Shown here in pieces: positions 33,244 through 44,000 of a stretch of 64,000 nt of DNA. Under the pieces are notes generated by a model. The model was not told where the DNA came from, did no database searches, and was given only the letters and a program-made list of their open reading frames with translations. How positions within the stretch are numbered: position 1 is the first letter of the stretch; each line of letters opens with the position of its first letter. Source of the stretch: Gautieria morchelliformis (lineage: Eukaryota; Basidiomycota; Agaricomycetes; Gomphales; Gomphaceae); assembly GCA_015179125.1 (NCBI GenBank), contig WHVA01000046.1, positions 299,494 through 363,493 of the forward strand, read 5' to 3'. A program made the translations under genes and the position numbers.

Positions 33244-34496
33244 AGGAATCTGGTGCGTATATCTGGCATTTATGTACATTAACTTGTACGTCACTAACCT
33301 ACAACGCACAATCACTGCAGCCTGTCGATCTAAGGCCAGCCAACTGCACGCTGAGTTCCTCCCCGAGGCACCCCCAACTGACCCACGGCTGCGACTTTTC
33401 CAATTTCAAATTGATACCTTCATCCGCGAGCATCTCTCCACCATGGTCAATTCCATCGCCGTCCACGCACCATCCGATTCCAGCAAACAGTTCAACGGCC
33501 AATACTTTCCGGATTCATCGGCCCTATGGCGCATGATCACTCGGCTTGCACGATATACAACCTCTGTGGATGGATGTCTAAGTGGGGCTATGACGGCCGA
33601 GTGAAGAGGGCGATCGCGTTTCAAAAATTTTTTTTCACATACTTGCATGCTTTTTAGTATCTGAAATTCAGTGCTCCAAAGCACTTATTTTTGGTGCTCA
33701 TTTAATGATATTTTTGAGCACTGATTTGTCAGTGCTCAAAGGTACTGAATATTACCGTTTGTGTAAAAGGTACCGAAATCTAATGTCGGAGTTTTCTCCA
33801 GTGGCCGCTTTATGTAAAGGTGCGCGCGCGTGCTCGCGGGGCCGTATGCCCCGAGGATCGACGCTAATTCCTCGTCGTTCGTCACAGCCTGACCAGCACT
33901 GTAGAAACAATAGGCGCTGTATACCAGCGCTTTTCAAGCCAACGCCGCTGAGACGCTCCTTTTTGCACTTGCCAGGCGCCCCTTAAATTTCAAAAGCTAA
34001 GGTACTGATCCTAGGCTTGGATTAGGACTTGTACCAAGGTACAAAAATTTCAATGTACACAAAATGAAATACAATTTATTTGCATACACAAGAAGTGAAA
34101 GTAAGCGGCCGTTTACCTACTAGTATTAACCTCTGTAAGTGAATGAAAATAAAAATAAAAATAAATCTTGTCGATGATCCCTCATTCGCTCCCACGTCGA
34201 ACTCGGCCCACGACGCATTTGCTACCGATGCAATCACGTGGGGGCGAGTGCGGCTCCGGAGGGCGAGCGCGGGAGTCCGAGTCCAGGTCCGGAGGGTGAG
34301 CTCGGGAAGAGCGAGGGAGTGTGAGGGGGAGTGCGGCATTGCGAGTCCGGGAGTCCGGGGAGTGGGAGTGGGAGTACAATGCGAGTGCAACGGGAGTTTG
34401 ACAGCGTGTGGGCATGCGAGTGAGCATGCTTTGTTACGCGATCGACGCGAGGCGTATGAAATGCAAATATACGCAGTGCACCCTTGGCCTCCCCAG
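33244..34496. other. Mixed non-coding DNA with small duplicated fragment and hairpins
   Basis: A frame at about 33320-33604 (+) has no recognised family. A 9-bp perfect hairpin, GAGCACTGA/TCAGTGCTC, lies near 33713-33734 in an A+T-rich, MITE-like patch. The stretch 34166-34240 is a decayed copy of 34525-34620 (minus-strand CVVGRVRRGSE), so the transposase C-terminus was partly duplicated. At 34270-34400 a GGGAGTG-type repeat matches 9370-9500. Confidence 0.45.
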
Positions 34497-35355
34497 CTAG
34501 TCTTCATCATCCACGGGGTCAACGAACACTGTGCGAGCAAAGTCGCCACTTCGGTCGATAATCCCCCACTCGTTCCCGCGTTGAACTCGGCCGACCACGC
34601 ACTCCACTGTACGGAGATCAATTGCTATCGGCGTGGTGGTATTTGAATATGTCGTAACCTCGCACGTAGCGTCCCGTCCTCCAGTCGAACAAGGAATCAC
34701 GACCGCGAGTAAGAAGCGGGTAGGTTCCGCGAGGTTGAGCGTGCGTGACGCCGGGAGTTCAAGGTCGAGAATACAGTCCAGCTGTCCGTAAAAAATCTGA
34801 CGGCGTTGTGGCGGTTGATCGTGGCCACGATGGTTATTGGCAACCATGAGTGTGTACTGATTATTGAGAAACTAAATTAGTCTCAAGTAACCTCAAAGAA
34901 TGAATAGATGAGACGCACCCGGATAAATGAGGAGTCACGAATTGATAGCGCTTGAGCAAGACTTACTGCACAACGTGCTCGGATTTTATCTCCACCGTTT
35001 GCAATGCGGACCTTCCCCCATCGTGTCATAGTGAGGGGAATCAGGTTCCTGATCTCTGCGGCATCCCGATCGTAGATCCGAGCAAAGTATAAAGATATGC
35101 GCCGTCGCAGATCCTGATCTGGTTGGAAGTTTTGCTTACGAGGGGAACGCAGTATAGTGCTTGGGACTTTTGTACCATGGAAAGAATTAGCTGACAATAG
35201 ACAAGTTGAACCAGTGTTTACTCACAAGCTTTGTATTGCTTCTCAGTGGCTGTAAGTAGTGCAGCTTGCACCCGCTTCCGGTGACGTTCACGTTGAACTC
35301 GTCCCAGCGCCTTGGTGCAAGAGGGCGCACAGAGGCACGGTTCCTTGCCCGCCAT
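34497..35355 (-). CDS. PCLC-motif protein with transposase-like C-terminal domain (pair 2)
   Basis: Three exons (35226-35355, 34919-35190, 34497-34856) join in phase to 253 residues from ATG to stop. Residues 6-15 are PCLCAPSCTK, followed by a basic RVQRERHRKRVQ stretch. The middle has LTMTRWGKVRIANGGDKIRA. The C-terminal third has IFYGQLDCILDLELP, VVIPCSTGGRDATCEV, IAIDLRTVECVVGRVQRG and EWGIIDRSGDFARTVFVDP. This resembles the end of Plavaka-type transposase proteins, but there is no room for a DDE core. It is divergently transcribed from the gene at 35610. It may be an accessory protein of a transposon or a host-retained derivative; a role is not known. Confidence 0.65.
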
Positions 35356-35609
35356 GGAGGATGGTCCTGGTGTGGGATTAGAACGAGAACGCACTTCTGG
35401 GATTAGAACGCACTTACCTCTTACAGAATTTTCGAGCCCCGGAGTGAGTCAACCAGTTGTCCTGCATGCGGGACTAGAAAAAATTGCTAATGTCATTTCG
35501 ACTTCCGCAGAGTTATATAAGCACGTTCTTTCGCACTCTCAATCACCAAACCAACCTCTCACCTTCATCACCTTCCTCGCTCCCCATACCTACATCTGGT
35601 GAAAAACAA
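35356..35609. promoter_or_regulatory. Shared 254-bp intergenic region of divergent pair 2
   Basis: Start codons at 35355 (minus) and 35610 (plus) face away from each other. A local direct repeat, TGGGATTAGAACG, occurs twice near 35373-35409. CAATCACCAAACCAACC near 35541 is a plausible pyrimidine/CA-rich leader. A bidirectional promoter is inferred from orientation. Confidence 0.4.
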
Positions 35610-36200
35610 ATGTCATCCAGCTCATGCTCGTATTCCTCAGAACAGGTAGAGAGTGCGTATGCCAATCTCTTCGCGCCCCCCCACCTAATTTCCCTTTGTA
35701 GACCTTATGAAGGCGCTAGCCTCCAAAGGCCTTGGGCCTGATGATATTATCAAATCATTATCTAACGGTGAGCCCTTTCAATGTGCATATATTATTTATA
35801 TATTATTTATAATTGGTCCTTCAGGCTCTGGGACCTCACCTCGGGCTAGTGCGAAAGCTGGACTCTCATCACCACCAGACGACAGCACCTTTACCGACCG
35901 CTCATTTTCGGAGCTTATCCCCTCTCTCCGTCAAAGCTCCTCTTCCAATCCCCATTTCAAGCCGATCCGTGTGCCTACTCCCCACATAACTATACAGAAG
36001 GTGCCGAAGGTAAACCTTTCATATTAATGAGATCTCCTTTCTGACATTTTTTCAGGCCTCATCTTCCACCGCTCTCTCTGCGCCCGCTGTAAGGAAGTCC
36101 AAGCGGCAGGACATACCGGCCCCAGGTTAGCCATGTGCCGCATCCTCTTGTATGTTTGCTCACCTTCGTTCTCCTCTGCACAGCCCGATACCGCGACTAA
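35610..36200 (+). CDS. Small basic protein of divergent pair 2
   Basis: Five exons (35610-35652, 35702-35767, 35825-36009, 36056-36125, 36184-36200) join in phase to 126 residues. Exon 2 encodes NLMKALASKGLGPDDIIKSLSN. This matches the exon-2 motif of the gene at 24717-25716, with both flanking introns at the same codon phase. Exon 3 is Ser/Pro-rich (GLSSPPDDSTFTDRSF), and exon 4 ends in a basic AVRKSKRQDIPAP. There are no membrane segments or known domain. Its composition suggests a nuclear or DNA-binding helper, but this is inference. It lies head to head with the PCLC gene. Confidence 0.6.
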
Positions 36201-37816
36201 GTCAGCCGTCTCATCGTATTCCCATGCCTCTTTCGTGCAGCCAAGCTCGTCACTCATGCTTTATGCTTTCCACAGTGGTTCACTCTCACAGCCTCTCCCT
36301 GCCGTATCCACTCCCTGTTGCCCCTTCATCGCATTTCGATATCTTTCATCGCTCTCGATTGCTGACGCATTCTCGTTTTCTGCCACACGCGACTTGCTTT
36401 CGATATATTCCCTGCACGTACCACTTACCTAGATGCCAAGCTCGCTCTCCCCATCTCAATTCCCTACTCGCTTCGATTCCCAGCACGTTCAACGATGCGC
36501 TCGACTCTGCACGCTACTATGGGTCCTCATGATGTCTCGATGGTCTAGCTCTGTTTTTTGCTCTTTATTCCGTACATGTTCGCTCCTACGGTTTGCTATG
36601 TGATCGCCTGCCATGTATTTACAACCTGAAATCAAGTTCATTTGTGGCTATATAGAAGTCCCAAAAGCACTTGGATACCGCGCAAAAACCGCTGCCGGCA
36701 AGCCACAAATTGCGCTAAAATGTTCATGATCACTACTGAATTTCAGGCCGTGCCGATCGGGGGAAAAAAACTTAAGGTAGCCGGTTCCAGGCTCCTTTTG
36801 AACTTCTTAGCAGTCCCTTATGGACTGATTCTCCAGGCGCCAATTGTACTGATTTTCAGGGGGCGCTCTTCCTGCAGTGCCAGCAGAAGGGTGCGATGGA
36901 CCGGGCCAAGGATAAAGTGAAGGTCAGGGTCCCTGCCGCGAAGCTGGGCGACCCGTTCTCCTGCAACGCCAATGAGAACATCGAGTTGTTGCTAGACTCT
37001 GTGAGGAACGCCACTTCCCACACGAATCATAGCCGTGCTCGTGGTCCTCTGGTGGGTGGGTGGCAAGAAGCGACTTAATTACTATCTAGACGTGTTTGTA
37101 TCTCTAGGAGCTGAGGTAAATGCATTGTATCATGCTACGAACGTCGCTCGTAACGCAGTTCAAGTTCAACTTCTGACACTTCAAGCGATTTTCGTTGTTC
37201 GAAACAATCTGTCCCTCACTTATAAATATACCCTTCGCAAAATAATGCGTGCCATATGAGTGTTCGTGTATACAGTGTTCTGACACCTCTTCCCCCTATG
37301 CACTCTCCGTGATGCCTTCATCTAATCTTCTCTCCGTCCGGTGGTATCATGCCCTCGGACACGCATCACGCCTCTAGTGATACCTTGGCCGTGGATACGG
37401 CCACTACGAGGGATATTGTTTTGAGTCTCAAGAAGGCATGAACCACCGAAACAACTGGAACAATGACTCACCATAGCGAGGTTCAGCAATTACATCTCCG
37501 TCTACAGCGCTCGCAGGGTCCCTGCCGCGAGGGATTTCCTCACGCTCGATTCCCGCGTTTGCCTCAGACGGGTTGTCCTCCATGTGAGGTTCAATTGCTT
37601 CAGATGTTCCAATCTCCTCGATGCTCGGATCGCCGAATTCCTCCATGAGCGAATCGTGAATCTGTCGTGCGGCTGCACGAAAGGTCGTTACCGGATGGTG
37701 TGCCGAATGGGTGGTGCCATTAGGGTGAGCAGCCCTCTCTTGAAGGGCAAGATGACAGCAACAAATGATGGTGACAGACAGGCTGGCTGTAACGTTAGCC
37801 ATGTGACTTAGTGAGC
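36201..37816. other. No recognised gene
   Basis: Frames at 36152-36532 (+), 36642-36920 (+) and 37428-37802 (-) are open, but show no domain I know. The minus-strand frame at 37428-37802 is acidic in the middle. Possible splice signals occur near 36620-36870, but no consistent gene model emerged. Confidence 0.35.
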
Positions 37817-38530
37817 CTAATAGGCTCTCACCTGTCCTGCACAGCTGAAAGGGTCCTTACATTGCTGGGCTATTGACCGCATGTAAAATTGACCGACCAA
37901 GCGTATGTGTGCAATAGACTCACTCCTAACACCTGTTATACTGAATTTCAGGTACGTCTCATAGAAGTGAACATCATACAGTACCTTCAGAGTAATGCTA
38001 CCGGCTAATGTCATGATCAATACAAATCTGAGTCGGTATCAGATCTGATGGAAATTTGAACGGTGGCGGTCTTAAAGTACACACCCGTATCTTATAAGAC
38101 ATAGACTAGTAATGAGCCACTTCAAAGTGTAAGGATGAATTAACCTACCTTGTTCAGCCTTTGGGCCAATGACTTTCGAACGAACATCTGAAACTCTCTT
38201 GTGTGGCTCACGAGTCCAAGGATATTGCATAGTGTCACAACAATAACCAATGTTTCAAAAAGTATTATGAGCACATTATTTATTTTGTCCGCTAGGAATA
38301 AATGGTCTGTTAGACTGCAACTGAACATGAGGATTTCTCACTCCTGACAAAGCGATATATAGACATGTTTCAAAATAACTGCGGTATTCATTCACCAGAT
38401 TAGAGCACCCAGATCCTGAGCTGTGACATTGCATGTGTTTTTGACAGCGATGGACTGTAACATCGTATTGTGTTTGAGGATAGATTAGTGGCAGACTTGA
38501 ACTTGAAGAGGAAAGTGTGCATACCACTAG

Positions 38531-39727
38531 TAGTGATGTGCAGGCCGGGCTTTAGCAGGCTCGGGCTCAACGAAGCATGGAGCCCAGACCATTATCCTGG
38601 GCTGGGCTGGGCCGGGCTGGGGCCGGGCTCAAGCCCGGGCTTCAGCTAAGAGAAAGAAAAAAAATTCGAAAAAAAATTGTTTATCATTACAGTAAGCCAT
38701 AGTAATGTTTTCCTATTCTCCATCACTCTTCTCGTGATCAGCATCATCCCAAGTGGTGACCGGTGACCCCTTCGTTGCTGCCATAAGGCTCTACTGCTTC
38801 GTCCTACAAGGCCATCTCGGTTGTGGTCCATGGCTCAGGTTTACGGGAAATGAAGTCATGTCGCAACAGGCACTTGAAGCATTGAAGTGCTTCAACGACG
38901 ACGCCCTTAAGGCGACTTCGGCACTTGCTGACGGTAATGCCTGCGGATAAAAAGGCGTGTTCGCTTGATACAGAAGATGCGTCAACATCGGTGGGATCTG
39001 CGGCTGTGTGTCGCTTCATAGCTGGGAAGCAATATGATGTATAGTCTACTAGTGAAATGAACCGAGAAAATCCTGCTTACTATGTCCTTGCTTCCTCTTA
39101 TGCTGGGTTTTGCTGCTACCAGTGGAATTGCTGGTCTTTCTTCCCTCGTCAAAGTCTGAATCTCTGAGCTCAACAATGTCGACGCTTATTCACACGAGCA
39201 GAAGTGTGGATTCCTGGGAGCTCCTTCGCCCCCTCTCCACCAAGTACGTTCTCTGTGCCTGTTGGGTCAGCGGTGTCACCAATTTGAGGGGTACCAGAAG
39301 ATTCCTCCACAGCCGACTTGTCAATGCTCTCTGACGATGGAGCAGAAGGCAGTTTTGCCACGGCGAGCCGTTTCGCAGTGGCAGCCGAAGCTGCTGCATG
39401 GTGTGAAGCCAGGGCCGGAACAGAGGCATTGCTGGGGTCAGTGACTTTCTTGGTTGTGGTAATTTTCTACTTGGGTCGACTCAACATAAGGCTCAGGTGA
39501 GTAGTGAGATCGCGCGAGGGGAATAACCTTGTTTCATGTATATACAGTTCACCATCCAAATCCAGGCAAAGACGGACTATATATATCCAGCAAAGCCCGG
39601 GCTTCCGCAAGTTAGAAGCCTGGCCCATTTGGTGGGCTCAATGTGGGCTTGGGCCGGGCTAGGCCGGGCTCAAGTACGACGGGCCGGGCCGGGCTTCGGG
39701 CTTGAGCCCGAGCCCAGCACATCACTA
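38531..39727. mobile_element. hAT element, 1197 bp, perfect 8-bp target duplication
   Basis: Both ends read TAGTGATGTGC inward (inverted at 39717-39727) and are followed by GGCC/GGGCT-rich subterminal repeats. The octamer ACCACTAG flanks the element on both sides (38523-38530 and 39728-39735). This is the size and style of a hAT target duplication. The interior holds only remnants of transposase exons on the minus strand, so it is non-autonomous. It lies at an exon-intron border of the DUF6533 gene. Confidence 0.92.
38804..39019 (-). pseudogene. hAT transposase C-terminal dimerisation domain remnant
   Basis: The frame contains DVDASSVSSEHAFLSAGI followed by a basic SKCRSRLK and VEALQCFKCLLR. 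This is the pattern of the hAT C-terminal dimerisation region (SSxxSERxFS...G...RRxRLxP...). Preceding sequence (TSYCFPAMKRHTAADPTDV) fits the segment just upstream. The rest of the transposase is missing. Confidence 0.75.
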
Positions 39728-40389
39728 ACCACTAGCGCACCCAAACTGCCCATATACAGAAGAAGACCGAGGGCTCCAAGCACCCACCGCATCCATTGAT
39801 TGTGCTGGGACATGGCGTATATTCGCGCCCATAAGAGTCCTGCAAGGCGTGGTATGTAATTTTATCACTGTGGACTTACCAGTACGCAGTTACCTTCTAT
39901 ACCTGGAAGGGTCACAATGACTAGAGAATCTCGGAGACGCATCAGTGAGTTGCACACACTGTTTTGGCATCAGATGATGTATAAAAGAACACAAATATCA
40001 TACTTGATATGTATGTGAGAAACCTGAGTTCACGAATAAACCCACTCACCTCGAGTGTGATATTTGCTGTATCCGCGTATACCCGAATAATACACATAAG
40101 GAAGATAGGATAGGGAGCGAGCAGGTAAAGGACAGATCCTAATCTGACTCCTCTGTTCCAGATATAGGTAATCTCGGACGGGAGGGTCAGGAGAGTATCA
40201 TAGACGACCAGTGTTGTGTGGATCAGGGATATGTTAACAGTCCATGATTACTCCTTACACACCGAGGGCAGCAACGTCCACATAGGTAACAGCCAGACTT
40301 TAAGACTGTCAGATTCTACCCCACTGAATGGCCTGACATACTCACATATCTGATATAACCTGAATATCTACGCTTTGTTGAGATGCCAT

Positions 40390-41089
40390 ATGGTGGTCGT
40401 GTACTGTAAACTAAGTGGGACAGATATCTAGATGTTAAAGATGAACCGTCCACCGAGAGAACCTTGGAGCATGGGATGGCAGAGGGGGACGGAACTGAAA
40501 CAGCCACCGCCACGAGTACTTACACTCGTTGACAACGCGTTGATCTTCGCGCGCGCCTCCACGAAAGACAACACCGGTGACAGTCAGAAACGGGATGGCA
40601 CGCGTGATCACAGTCAAAAATCCATACACTAGTGTAGCGGCGCAAGGGAGCCCTTGGCCGCACTGCCTTAAGGCGTTCGCCGTAACCGCTCCACCGCTCG
40701 GTGTGTTTCAATATTCAATATTCAATGCCCATCATGGATTCATGGTTTGGGGAATTCTGGGACATGCCAAACTCACTGTATTTTCGGCCTATCATATGTT
40801 ATTTGTGAGTGTCTTCGACCTATAGTACAAGGGCAGTTGAACAGGATGGTGGTTCTTTGATCTGATTTTGACAAATGAGTCGGGGACTCCGAGGAGAGAG
40901 AGAGGTTTAATTACAGTGCTGGAAGCGCTTGGCGCTTATGGCGCACTGTAGCTACGAGTGTCCTAGCTTCCCTAACGTATGAGTTTACTAAGGTACTCAA
41001 GTATGTGATGAGAAGAGTGGAATTGTGCGTGGCCGCATTTTGAGGAATGAACAGTCACAACCTGTCACAACTTAGCTCGTCAGATCTCG
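40390..41089. other. Intergenic, between divergent DUF6533 and SKI2 genes
   Basis: This 700-bp interval separates the two start codons and must hold both promoters. A GCGCTTGGCGCTTATGGCGC patch lies near 40926-40945. No gene is recognised. Confidence 0.45.
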
Positions 41090-44000
41090 ATGCCGACTCT
41101 ATCCTCAGACGAGGACCTGCACTCTGAGATTCACTCACCATCGCACGCTCATGCATCATCGATATTGGCCTCACTTAATCTCGCCGCAGTCCCACCACCA
41201 GAGGAAATACACCGAGAGATCGAGGAGAGCTTGCTACTTCCCAAAGAAAGACTACCAGCGCATTGGGTCCCTACCTACCAGATGTGCGCTTCTTGGTCTT
41301 CCTATTGAGAGTCGCACTTCCTTTAATATTTATAATCTTTAGCCATTGGGAGGAACCTCTTGCTCTCCCCACACTGTTACCACTAGCACCTGCGCCAGCG
41401 CCCACGAGAGTTGACTTCGTGCGCACAGGCCTCGAAGGTCGTGTCACTGGCTATACCGAGGTATTATCTGGAAGATGATTGAATTACACTACATGCATCA
41501 ACCTCCTCACAGGTTCCAGTTCCAAAGGCCTCCACGGGTCTCACGTCAACGTCCCTAACTCGTCTCCCAACTACTGCAAGAACCTTCGTGCGTGGTAAAT
41601 CAGGGAATTCGCCGTTTCTACCGGGAGGACTGGATGATGTCGTGAATTCAGGGAGTGTGGAGTGGAAAAACTCGGTTGGAATAGGCGGAAAAACTGATGA
41701 ACATCAGGCATTGCTCACCGTAGCACCTGGATTGTCTCGGGGTCTCCGCCTACCTGGAGAGGTAGACGTTGACGATGAATCCGTCGAAGGTGTAGATATG
41801 AACAAATATGTTTACCCCACCGGTACCTTGAATGCGGCCAGGCATTTCACGACAGATGTAGTATGTTTTCTTTTGCAGTGTCGCTGGCAACAACTTAATT
41901 GATGCGTTTTAATTTGTGTACGTGCGACAGGCCCCCATGTCTACTCCTAGCACGGTCAATCATCCGTCACGACCACAAGAAATGCTTTCCGCGCACGGTG
42001 ACATCGATGACCTTCTCCCGTTATCGGTCTGCTCGTTATAAACATACTATATTTACATCTTATACCGCATTCCAGAGAACCTTCCTCGCTCCGCCCACCC
42101 ATTCTCACCCGTCGCGTCCAAAACAGTCGCAGAATATTCAACAACGTGATTGGGCACATGTTGTCGATATCACTCAGCCCATGCCTGAGTATGACCTTTT
42201 GAAAGACGGAGGCGGTCTTGCCAAGGAGGTAAGCTTTCAGTTTGGTAATCTACGACGTGTTTTACGCCGTTGTTTATACTTCGTATCAACTCTCTATGGT
42301 TTCTTTTTTTTTTTTTTTTTTTTTTTTTTTGTGATGCTTAATATTGTTCGTCGTTTTTGTGTTAATCATCTGTACCCACTTCCTGTAGTATCCATTCCCC
42401 CTGGACCCCTTCCAAAAAGCAGCAGTGACACACCTCGAACGTGGCGAGTCTGTCTTCGTAGCTGCGCACACGTCGGCAGGGAAAACCGTGGTCGCAGAAT
42501 ATGCCATTGCGCTCGCGGGAAGGCATGTAACAAGGTATGAGTGTGATTTCTTTCAATGACTGCGAGAGAATCGCCAAGTTAATGGTAGTGCTAAAGCTGA
42601 CCTTCCAGGACGATTTACACCTCTCCTATTAAGGCGCTCTCAAACCAGAAGTTCAGAGACTTCAAGACGACCTTTGGAGCCGCTACTGTGGGGATTTTGA
42701 CTGGGGACGTACAGGTAGGTGTGCGCCTCTCTTCTACTGCTAAACCTTCATTGCATTGCACTTGCATCCGTCAATCGTGGTCAAACGACGCACCCCTTCA
42801 ACATCTTTCTGCTCCCAGATAAACCCCGAAGCGCCGTGCCTTATCATGACCACAGAGATCCTACGAAGCATGTTGTACAAAGGAGCAGACCTGATCAGAG
42901 ACGTGGAGTGGGTTGTATTTGATGAGGTACATTACGTCAGTGATGCGGAGGTGAGTGTGTAAAATACTGGTTTACTGCCGGCCTACCGGTCGAAAGACTA
43001 TTCTTGACATCTAATCGACCCTTACACCTCTCATAGCGTGGGGTGGTCTGGGAAGAAGTAATCATTATGCTTCCGGAACACGTGAATGTCATCTTGCTTT
43101 CCGCCACAATTCCGAACACGCGGGAGTTCGCTGATTGGGTTGGGTGAGTGTAGTCTGACCGAGCGTTGACTATGTCACCACCTAACGTACCTACACGCAT
43201 TGCCGTGTTAACCTGAAGTCGCACGAAGAAGAAAGATATATACGTCATATCCACGCCCAAGAGGCCCGTGCCCCTTGAACATTTTCTTTATGCCGGAAGG
43301 GAAACGTATAAGATTGTGGACTCAAAGGGCGATTTTTTGAGCCAGGGGTGCGTGTTCATGCTGCATCTCAGTGTAGTTAATATCATATCTGCTCTATATA
43401 TTAAGATACAAAGATGCTGGGGAGGCGTTACGCAGGAAACAAGACAAAGAGCGAGAGGCGGCTGGGATGCCGCCTGTAGTGCGGTTGGGTACACGGGGTG
43501 CCGCTAATCAGCGCGGTGGCGCACAACGCGGAGGAGCACAACGCGGAGGACCCAATAGTCAACCAGGTCAGCGTGGAGCTCCTAGCCGCGGTGTATACGC
43601 ACCCCGTGGAGGGAGTAACACGCGCTCCTTTCACCACCAACAAGATAAGAGTTTGTATGTCCATCTACTTGGGCACCTGCGCAAAAAGGACCTTCTCCCG
43701 ACAGTGGTCTTTACTTTTTCCAAGAAACGCTGTGAGGAACAGGCAGGCACACTCACCAATGCGGATTTATGCACAAGTGTCGAGAAAAGCGAAGTTCACG
43801 TTGCGTTAGAACGGGCATTGGGGAGGTTGTCTGGTAAGTTTTGGAGACTAGTTTGTGTAGTTTTTTTCGATATCAGACGCGTCTGAGGGTGGATGTAGGT
43901 GTGTGTAACCCGATTTGCTAACCAGCTCTTCGCAGTCTCAGACAGGAAGTTGCCACAGATTGGAAGGATGCGAGAATTGCTTTCCCGTGGGATTGGTGTG

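Larger units (their letters stand above)
37817..40389 (-). pseudogene. DUF6533-family membrane protein gene interrupted by a hAT element
   Basis: The start exon 40389-40343 encodes MASQQSVDIQVISD, like MSQADPSAEIQALSD at 54121. Later exons give LAVTYVDVAAL, VVYDTLLTLPSEITYIW and RLGSVLYLLA. The exon 39831-39730 gives LLWARIYAMSQHNQWMRWVL. After the hAT come LIILFETLVIVVTLCNILGL and FVLIMTLAGSITLK. These are the usual blocks of DUF6533 proteins, basidiomycete multi-pass membrane proteins of unknown function. The acceptor before the YDTLLTL exon reads AA where the homologue at 54307 has AG. With the insertion at 38531-39727, the gene is probably dead or badly impaired. Confidence 0.7.

Noticed and set aside
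42304..42330. T27 run as a LINE tail
   Set aside because: It lies inside a SKI2 intron, with no LINE sequence or target duplication beside it.
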